From an uncultured Marinilabiliaceae bacterium (GTDB lineage: Bacteria > Bacteroidota > Bacteroidia > Bacteroidales > Marinilabiliaceae): 12,718 nucleotides of DNA. The notes beneath the pieces were generated by a model. The model searched no databases and had not been told where the DNA came from. It saw only the letters and a program-made list of their open reading frames with translations. The stretch is taken from contig CAJONN010000037.1 in the NCBI GenBank assembly GCA_905235955.1, forward strand, positions 1-12,718, given 5' to 3'. Of the stretch, positions 7,352 to 12,718 are shown piece after piece (position 1 is the first letter of the stretch; every line of letters begins with the position of its first letter). The position numbers and the translations under genes are program-made.

Positions 7352-7972
7352 ATGAACAGAACTATAGCAGAGAGCAAACTGCTCATATTTGACCTTGGCA
7401 ACGTCATTATTGACATCGACATGCAAGCTACGCTTGACGCTTTTAGAGCCTTGGGCATAAGTGGCGTTGAACAACACGTAACGCAAAGTCACTCAGTAGG
7501 TGGCATATTTACGCTTTTTGAGCAAGGCAAAATTTCGCCCGATGAGTTTTGCAATCATCTGCGCCAAATAGCCAATATAAACGCCACAAACCAACAAATA
7601 ATATTGGCTTGGAATGCTATGTTGGGCTCGATAAGCGCATCGACAGTGAGGCTTATAGAGCGTTTGAAGCAACAACATACGGTAGTGTTGCTGAGCAATA
7701 CCAACAAAATACATTTTGACAGTTTCGACTCAAAGGCACAAGGCTATTCATCGCTCTCAGAGCTATTTGACAAAACATGGTATAGCCATGAAATGCACCT
7801 AAGCAAGCCCGACAAAAAGATATTTGAAGAGGTGCTAAGTTATCATAAAACAGAACCACAACAAACCTCGTTTTTTGATGACTCAGAGGCAAACATCAGA
7901 GCAGCACAAGAATTGGGCATAAATAGTTTCCTTGTGAGCAAAGACAAGGGCGGTATTAATCAATGGTTTTAA
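7352..7972 (+). CDS. HAD-superfamily phosphatase, YihX-like
   Basis: A 206-residue cytoplasmic protein with the HAD motifs in order: motif I FDLGNVIIDID (nucleophile Asp14; the usual second Asp of DxD is Gly, as in YihX), a four-helix cap (about 25-90), motif II LLSNTN, motif III Lys in LSKPDKKIFE, and motif IV FFDDSEANI. The motif I sequence and the pattern SNTN/KP/FFDD closely match E. coli YihX, described as an alpha-D-glucose-1-phosphate phosphatase, and the length (about 200) agrees. The exact substrate cannot be assigned; small sugar phosphates or nucleotides are possible. It follows a strong terminator, so it needs its own promoter, but I could not identify a convincing one in the 27-base gap. 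Its last codons come just before the ModF-like gene, so the two are probably co-transcribed. Confidence 0.85.
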   Translation: MNRTIAESKLLIFDLGNVIIDIDMQATLDAFRALGISGVEQHVTQSHSVGGIFTLFEQGKISPDEFCNHLRQIANINATNQQIILAWNAMLGSISASTVRLIERLKQQHTVVLLSNTNKIHFDSFDSKAQGYSSLSELFDKTWYSHEMHLSKPDKKIFEEVLSYHKTEPQQTSFFDDSEANIRAAQELGINSFLVSKDKGGINQWF

Positions 7973-7980
7973 AAAAAACA

Positions 7981-9417
7981 ATGGCAACAATCAGACTTCA
8001 GAACGCCATATCGGCACACCCTGATTATCAATTCGCAGCACCAATAAATTTTTTGGTAGCTGATGGCAAAAATGTAGCAATAGTAGGTCGTAATGGTTCT
8101 GGCAAATCGATGCTAAGCGATATACTGATAGGCAAAATATTGTGTCAGAAAGATAGCGTAGTAGAGCTAAGTGTTGACGGGCGTGAGCTCGACCGAGAAG
8201 AGGTGAAGTGCATCTCGTTTCGCGATGTTTACAAGATGGCCGACAATAAACCAACTTATTATCAACAACGATGGAATGCTACTGAAAACGACGATTCGCC
8301 CATAGTAGCCGACATTATCGGGCCAGAAAAATGCCAAAAGCATCTCTCATTGGCGCAGAGACTTGAGATAGATGGCATATTGCAAAAAAGACTCATCTTT
8401 TTATCGAGTGGTGAGTTGAGGAAAATGCAGATATTCAGGTCGTTGCTGTCGTTGCCCAAAGTTCTTATTATTGACAATCCGTATATTGGTCTTGATGCAG
8501 GCAGTAGAGATGTGGTGAACGAATTGCTCAAAAACTTGTCAGACAACGAGCACATTCAAATTATTCTCATTCTCTCCAACCCTGCCGATGTACCTGCATT
8601 TGTAAGCGAAATAATACCAGTAAGCAATATGACGGTATTGCCACTAATGAGCAGAACTGATTTCTTGAATGATACAGATTTACATCATCTGATGTTCGAC
8701 AATAAGCCCGTAGAGATATTGCCCACTGGGCAAACAAAAGATGAACAACCTTACGAAAATGCGGTGATAATGAACAAGGTAAATGTGAGGTATTTTACCA
8801 AGCAGATACTAAAAGATGTAGATTGGACTGTAAAACGAGGCGAAAAATGGGCACTGCTTGGACAAAATGGCTGTGGCAAATCGACGTTGTTGTCGCTTGT
8901 GTGTGGCGATAATCCGCAAGCATACGCCAACGACATAACCCTATTTGATTGCAAGCGTGGCACTGGCGAGTCGATATGGGAGATAAAGAGCCATATTGGC
9001 TATTTGTCGCCCGATGTACACACCTATTATCAACATGATATGCCCTGTCTTGATGTAGTTGCTACGGGCTTTTTCGACACAGTTGGTTTGCATCGGAAAC
9101 CCAATGATGAGCAACGACGATTGGCTTTAGAATGGATGAAAACATTTGGTGCAGACCATTTGGCAGAGCGTTCGTTTGTAAAAATATCGTATGGCGAGCA
9201 ACGTTTGGTGCTTCTTACCAGAGTGTTTGTAAAATTGCCTTCGTTGCTCATTCTCGATGAGCCATTGCATGGTCTTGATGTAGGCAAAAAACGCCTTGCA
9301 AAAGCCATTATTGAGCGTTATTGTGCATCACCCGATGTTACACTTATATACGTTACGCATTATAGGCATGAGATACCCTCAGTGGTAACCCAAGAAAAGG
9401 TGCTTGTGCACAACTAA
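7981..9417 (+). CDS. ModF/PhrA-type tandem-domain ABC ATPase
   Basis: A 478-residue soluble protein with two ABC nucleotide-binding domains and no membrane segment. Domain 1: Walker A GRNGSGKS, signature LSSGELRK, Walker B VLIIDNP. Domain 2: Walker A GQNGCGKST, signature ISYGEQRL, Walker B LLILDEP, H-loop in YVTHYRHE. The layout and phrases such as LLSLVCGDNPQAYANDITLF closely match E. coli ModF (formerly PhrA), which is associated with molybdate uptake loci though its role is unclear. Domain 1 seems catalytically impaired: the Walker B Glu is Asn, and the H-loop position reads ILSNP (Asn). Domain 2 keeps all key residues. ATG 7981 is chosen (MATIRLQNA, 8 bases after the HAD stop, A-rich upstream); ATG 7963 would overlap the HAD gene by 10 bases and add six residues, and it remains possible. 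No molybdate transporter gene is nearby. Confidence 0.85.
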   Translation: MATIRLQNAISAHPDYQFAAPINFLVADGKNVAIVGRNGSGKSMLSDILIGKILCQKDSVVELSVDGRELDREEVKCISFRDVYKMADNKPTYYQQRWNATENDDSPIVADIIGPEKCQKHLSLAQRLEIDGILQKRLIFLSSGELRKMQIFRSLLSLPKVLIIDNPYIGLDAGSRDVVNELLKNLSDNEHIQIILILSNPADVPAFVSEIIPVSNMTVLPLMSRTDFLNDTDLHHLMFDNKPVEILPTGQTKDEQPYENAVIMNKVNVRYFTKQILKDVDWTVKRGEKWALLGQNGCGKSTLLSLVCGDNPQAYANDITLFDCKRGTGESIWEIKSHIGYLSPDVHTYYQHDMPCLDVVATGFFDTVGLHRKPNDEQRRLALEWMKTFGADHLAERSFVKISYGEQRLVLLTRVFVKLPSLLILDEPLHGLDVGKKRLAKAIIERYCASPDVTLIYVTHYRHEIPSVVTQEKVLVHN

Positions 9418-9460
9418 AAAAAATGGAGTTTTCTGATGAAATAATCATAACTCATTTTTT
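9418..9460 (+). terminator. AT-rich terminator-like hairpin after the ModF-like gene
   Basis: AAAAAATGGAGTT (9418-9430) pairs with AACTCATTTTTT (9449-9460) with one bulged G. The 18-base loop can itself form a TGAT/ATCA stem. The right arm ends in six T. It starts at the base after the ModF-like stop codon. The stem is GC-poor, so its strength is uncertain. Confidence 0.5.
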
Positions 9461-9461
9461 C

Positions 9462-9469
9462 TATCTTTG
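9462..9469 (+). promoter_or_regulatory. Bacteroidota-type -7 element (TATCTTTG) for polA
   Basis: TATCTTTG matches the TAnnTTTG consensus of the Bacteroidota housekeeping sigma factor exactly, and lies 28 bases before the polA ATG, giving a predicted leader of roughly 20-25 bases. No good -33 TTTG is seen at the usual spacing of about 19-21 bases. It follows the preceding T-run directly, so terminator and promoter are packed back to back. Confidence 0.6.
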
Positions 9470-9497
9470 TTCTCATCCTAAACATATTATATCATAA

Positions 9498-12320
9498 ATG
9501 ACCACTGTTTATCTTCTCGATGCATACGCACTCATCTATCGTGCCTACTACGCTTTTTTGCGTTCGCCACGCATCAATTCGCAAGGTGTCAATACGTCAG
9601 CAATATTTGGCTTTGTCAACACTGTAGTTGATGTGCTCTCTAAGCGCAAACCAAACTATATAGCCGTTGCTTTTGACCGCCACGAACCTACTTTTAGGCA
9701 TCAGATGTATGACCAATACAAGGCTCAGCGCGAGGCTCAGCCTGAAGATATCAGAGTAGCTGTGCCTTACATCAAGCGTTTTTTGCAAGCTATGAACATA
9801 ACTATGGTCGACTGCATCGGATTTGAGGCCGACGATATTATCGGAACACTATCAGTGCAGCTGCGCGACAAGGTTGATACGGTTTTTATGATGACACCCG
9901 ACAAAGATTATGCACAGCTTGTAGGCAACAACGTAAAAATGTATCGTCCACAGCCAAGCGGACAAGCAGTAGAATGGGGCATTGCTGAAATACAAGAACA
10001 TTTTGGCGTGCAACGTGCTGAGCAAATAATTGATTTACTTGGACTTTGGGGCGATTCGTCAGACAATATTCCCGGTTGCCCGGGCGTAGGCGAAAAACGT
10101 GCTAAAGAATTGCTTGCAACATACGGCTCAATAGATGGCATATATGCTAACATCAGTACGCTCAAAGGTAAATTGAAAGATAACTTTGAACAACACCGAG
10201 ATCAAGTGATGCTTTCACGCAAATTGGCAACCATAGTTACCAATGCGCCTATCAGCGTAGAACTTGAGCAAATAAGCCTACAAAAGCCCAATCGCACTGA
10301 GCTACAACAACTCTTTGCCGAACTCGAATTCAGAAACGTAATGCCTCGTATCGACGCAATTTTTGCTCCAGAAGAGGCTGTACTTGGTGGGCTTTTTGCT
10401 CAAAACAATGCCGAACCGTCAACCACAACTTCTCAAGTTCCCGCCGAACCTGACATTCAGCTACAAAGTGCCAAAACCATAGCTCACAAATACATCGTAA
10501 TGCAAACTGATGAAGAACTACAGCAGCTATCGGCACAACTAAGCCAAGCTCCACTAGTTTGCTTCGACACCGAAACAACATCAGTAGACGCAATGCAAGC
10601 TGATATTGTCGGGCTTTCGTTTGCCACCGAACCACATGTTGCCTACTACATTCCGTTTCGCACCACCGACGACCTTTTTTCTGCCAATAGCCACGACGAA
10701 GCTACACGCCGTTTGCAATACTTCAGACCTATATTTGAATCAGAAACAATAGTAAAAGTAGGGCAAAATATGAAGTACGACATCTTGGTGCTACAAAATT
10801 ACGGAATAGAGGTAAAAGGCACTTTGCGCGACACTATGATAGCTCACTTCTTGCTCAGTCCGGGGCAACGCCACAACATGGACGATATGGCTGCCACACT
10901 TCTCAACTATCGCACCATAGAAATTGAGGAGCTAATAGGCAAAGGTTCGCAACAAAAAAATATGCGCGATGTGCCACTTGAGCAGATAAAAGAGTATGCT
11001 GCTGAAGATGCTGACATCACCTTGCAACTATGGCAATGCCTTAGCAAGCAACTTAGCAACAATGCCGAATTGCAACACCTCTTTGATACCATCGAAATGC
11101 CACTTATGCCAGTGTTGGCAAGCATGGAATGCGCTGGAGTGAGCATTGATACAAACGCCCTCAATGCCTTCTCTGCAAATCTCAAACAGCAAATATCTAC
11201 CACCGAAGAGCATATATATCAGTTGGCTGGCACCACATTCAATATTGGCAGTCCGAAGCAAGTGGGCGAAATTCTTTTTGAAAAACTAAAGATAGATACA
11301 TCAGTCAGGAAGACAAAAACCGGACAATATTCTACCAACGAAGATACTCTTGTCAAGTTGTCGCATTCGCACCCCATAGTGGCAGAAATACTCAACTATC
11401 GCGGATTGCTAAAACTTCTCAATACCTATTCTGAAGCATTGCCAAAGCTCATCAATCAGCGCACACATCGCATACACACTTCGTTCAACCAAACGGTAGT
11501 TATTACAGGTCGTTTGTCGAGCACCAATCCCAACTTACAAAACATCCCTATACGCGATGAAAATGGCAAGGAGATACGCAAAGCCTTTGTGGCATCTGGT
11601 GCTGACCACGTTATTTTGGCAGCCGACTACTCTCAAGTAGAGCTACGCCTTATGGCTCATTTTAGTGCCGACGAAAATCTGATTGCAGCCTTTCAACGAG
11701 GCGAAGATATTCATGCAGCCACCGCAGCCAAAGTGTTTAAAGTGCCAATAGACGAAGTGACGAAAGATATGCGTCGGAAAGCCAAAACAGCCAACTTTGG
11801 CATTATATATGGCATCAGTGCCTTCGGACTTGCTGAGCGACTCGACATACCACGCAAAGAGGCCAAAGAAATTATCGATGGATATTTTGAAAGCTTCAGT
11901 GGCGTGCGCCAATATATGGACCAATGCATAGACAATGCTAAGCAGAATGGCGCAGTAGCAACACTTTTTGGTAGGCAGCGCAAGCTCGACGACATCAATT
12001 CGCAAAACTCTGTAGTGCGTGGTGTAGCTGAGCGCAATGCCATCAATGCACCAATACAAGGTACGGCTGCCGACATAATAAAAATAGCCATGATCAACAT
12101 CGACCGCGAAATACGCAAGCGCCATTTGCAAGCCAAAATGATATTGCAAGTGCACGACGAACTTGTGTTTGATGTGCCTGAAAATGAGGTAGATGAGCTC
12201 AAAGAGTTGGTGCAAAACCTTATGGAGCATGCAGCCTTCGATGCCAATGGCAACAATATGCTCAGAGTGCCTTTATTGGCTGAAGTGGGTATCGGACATA
12301 ATTGGCTCGAAGCACATTGA
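9498..12320 (+). CDS. polA: DNA polymerase I
   Basis: A 940-residue family A polymerase of normal length, acting in Okazaki fragment maturation and DNA repair. The 5' nuclease domain (about 1-290) has LLDAYALIYRAYYA, AFDRHEPTFRH, GFEADDIIGTL, TPDKDYAQLV and GDSSDNIPGCPGVGEKRA. A variable Gln/Thr/Pro-rich linker (about 300-325) follows. The 3'-5' exonuclease domain (about 330-520) has FDTET (Asp357, Glu359), GQNMKYDILVL and YAAEDADIT, so proofreading residues are present. The polymerase domain (about 540-940) has motif A DYSQVELRLMAHFS (Asp710), motif B RRKAKTANFGIIYG (Lys763, Phe767) and motif C QVHDELVFDVP (Asp887, Glu888). These sit about two to five positions from their E. coli counterparts. 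It is monocistronic, with its own promoter element and the convergent HicB-like gene downstream. ATG 9498 begins the conserved nuclease N-terminus directly. Confidence 0.98.
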   Translation: MTTVYLLDAYALIYRAYYAFLRSPRINSQGVNTSAIFGFVNTVVDVLSKRKPNYIAVAFDRHEPTFRHQMYDQYKAQREAQPEDIRVAVPYIKRFLQAMNITMVDCIGFEADDIIGTLSVQLRDKVDTVFMMTPDKDYAQLVGNNVKMYRPQPSGQAVEWGIAEIQEHFGVQRAEQIIDLLGLWGDSSDNIPGCPGVGEKRAKELLATYGSIDGIYANISTLKGKLKDNFEQHRDQVMLSRKLATIVTNAPISVELEQISLQKPNRTELQQLFAELEFRNVMPRIDAIFAPEEAVLGGLFAQNNAEPSTTTSQVPAEPDIQLQSAKTIAHKYIVMQTDEELQQLSAQLSQAPLVCFDTETTSVDAMQADIVGLSFATEPHVAYYIPFRTTDDLFSANSHDEATRRLQYFRPIFESETIVKVGQNMKYDILVLQNYGIEVKGTLRDTMIAHFLLSPGQRHNMDDMAATLLNYRTIEIEELIGKGSQQKNMRDVPLEQIKEYAAEDADITLQLWQCLSKQLSNNAELQHLFDTIEMPLMPVLASMECAGVSIDTNALNAFSANLKQQISTTEEHIYQLAGTTFNIGSPKQVGEILFEKLKIDTSVRKTKTGQYSTNEDTLVKLSHSHPIVAEILNYRGLLKLLNTYSEALPKLINQRTHRIHTSFNQTVVITGRLSSTNPNLQNIPIRDENGKEIRKAFVASGADHVILAADYSQVELRLMAHFSADENLIAAFQRGEDIHAATAAKVFKVPIDEVTKDMRRKAKTANFGIIYGISAFGLAERLDIPRKEAKEIIDGYFESFSGVRQYMDQCIDNAKQNGAVATLFGRQRKLDDINSQNSVVRGVAERNAINAPIQGTAADIIKIAMINIDREIRKRHLQAKMILQVHDELVFDVPENEVDELKELVQNLMEHAAFDANGNNMLRVPLLAEVGIGHNWLEAH

Positions 12321-12349
12321 TTTTCAGTATTTTATCGTGGGAGCTGCCG

Positions 12350-12568
12350 CTATTCGTCAGAGTCGGTTTCTGGAGTTGCTTCCATTAGCACATCGCCTAT
12401 TGTCAGATGGTCAGCAGGCAAATTTTGGGCATTGTGTTCATCAACAAGTGCAAGCACATTGTTCATCACCTCATCAACCGAAGTGCCGTAGGTAACTATT
12501 GGAGTGTCAGGCATATATGCAATAAAACCTTCAGCGCCATCTGATTCTATAACGAGTTGTTGTTTCAT
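12350..12568 (-). CDS. HicB-like N-terminal domain protein (orphan, antitoxin-like)
   Basis: A 72-residue acidic protein, convergent with polA (29 bases between stop codons). The pattern VIESDGAEGFIAYMPDTPIV, then YGTSVDEVMNNVLALVDEH, resembles the HicB N-terminal fold (a strand, a second strand with PD.P, then a helix after a T/S-x-x-E turn). The usual HicB C-terminal DNA-binding domain is absent; instead there is a short tail ending ATPETDSDE. No HicA-type toxin (dsRBD-like, about 60 residues) is found next to it within the window, although sequence to the right of 12718 is not visible. It may be a solitary HicB-fold protein of unknown role rather than an antitoxin. The start is the only ATG that precedes the conserved first strand. 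Fold assignment moderate, function unknown. Confidence 0.7.
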   Translation of the reverse strand: MKQQLVIESDGAEGFIAYMPDTPIVTYGTSVDEVMNNVLALVDEHNAQNLPADHLTIGDVLMEATPETDSDE

Positions 12569-12577
12569 ATAATTTTT

Positions 12578-12610
12578 TGCAAAACTTGAGTAAATATCTT
12601 AAGTTTCGCA
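12578..12610 (-). promoter_or_regulatory. Imperfect inverted repeat just upstream of the HicB-like gene
   Basis: On the + strand TGCAAAACTTGAG (12578-12590) pairs with CTTAAGTTTCGCA (12598-12610): 13 positions with one mismatch and one G-T pair, and a 7-base spacer TAAATAT. It ends 9 bases before the start codon of the minus-strand gene, so it could be an operator or a leader hairpin near the ribosome site. The inverted repeat is seen; the role is inferred. No convincing promoter was found in the 150 bases right of the gene. Confidence 0.45.
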
Positions 12611-12661
12611 AGTAGAAATGTACTACAAACAAGTCCCCAATATATGACCTTCCCATTAATT

Positions 12662-12691
12662 TTACTTTTTCTGTGCCGACAGAAAAAGTAA
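12662..12691. repeat. Perfect 13-bp hairpin with 4-base loop
   Basis: TTACTTTTTCTGT (12662-12674) and ACAGAAAAAGTAA (12679-12691) are perfectly complementary around a GCCG loop. The AAAAAGTAACAAAAAG sequence running out of it resembles interspersed hairpin repeats I associate with Bacteroidota intergenic regions, so it may be one copy of a genome-wide element. It is not followed by a T-run on either strand, so it is not a standard terminator. Confidence 0.6.
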
Positions 12692-12718
12692 CAAAAAGAA
12701 CTCGTCGCTGTTGCCACT

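Noticed and set aside
11643..12256. Long minus-strand open frames opposite the polymerase domain of polA
   Set aside because: They mirror conserved polA codons and contain Cys/His/Ser-rich sequence typical of antisense reading, with no family resemblance.
12193..12495. Open frame of 100 codons overlapping the end of polA and the minus-strand gene
   Set aside because: It lies mostly in another frame of polA and opposite the HicB-like gene, with no recognisable protein pattern.

Overview
The window looks like a chromosomal piece of a Bacteroidota genome, probably Bacteroidales. The evidence is AT-leaning coding sequence, start codons preceded by A-rich tracts with no clear Shine-Dalgarno, a TAnnTTTG-type promoter element ahead of polA, and gene families typical of that phylum (SiaB- and SiaC-type proteins, a PAS/SpoIIE phosphatase). 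Every gene is on the + strand except the last small one. I see no tRNA, rRNA, CRISPR array, transposase or integrase.

Region 1 (bases 2-7324) reads as one transcription unit of six genes with gaps of 41, 17, 77, 15 and 62 bases, closed by a strong intrinsic terminator. The order is: a PAS-PAS-PP2C/SpoIIE serine/threonine phosphatase cut by the left edge (SiaA-like), a GHKL-fold SiaB-family kinase, a SiaC-family (DUF1987) target protein, a very large ABCG-type ABC transporter with an N-terminal TerB-like domain, a lipoprotein of unknown function, and a small secreted protein of unknown function. In Pseudomonas aeruginosa the SiaA/SiaB pair switches the phosphorylation of SiaC, which controls the diguanylate cyclase SiaD. 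No GGDEF gene is present here; the transporter and two envelope proteins occupy its place. The most interesting hypothesis for the window is therefore a phospho-switch wired to an envelope ABC transporter. That coupling is inferred from gene order only.

Region 2 (7352-9417) is a two-gene unit: a HAD-family phosphatase resembling YihX, then a tandem-NBD ABC ATPase of the ModF/PhrA type whose first nucleotide-binding domain has lost its Walker B glutamate and H-loop histidine. An AT-rich terminator-like hairpin follows at once, and its T-run abuts the polA promoter.

Region 3 (9498-12320) is polA, a complete three-domain DNA polymerase I with all recognisable catalytic residues of the 5' nuclease, 3'-5' exonuclease and polymerase domains.

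Region 4 (12321-12718) holds a small minus-strand gene for a HicB-like N-terminal domain protein, convergent with polA and without a HicA partner in view. An imperfect hairpin sits just upstream of its start, and a perfect 13-bp hairpin lies near the right edge.
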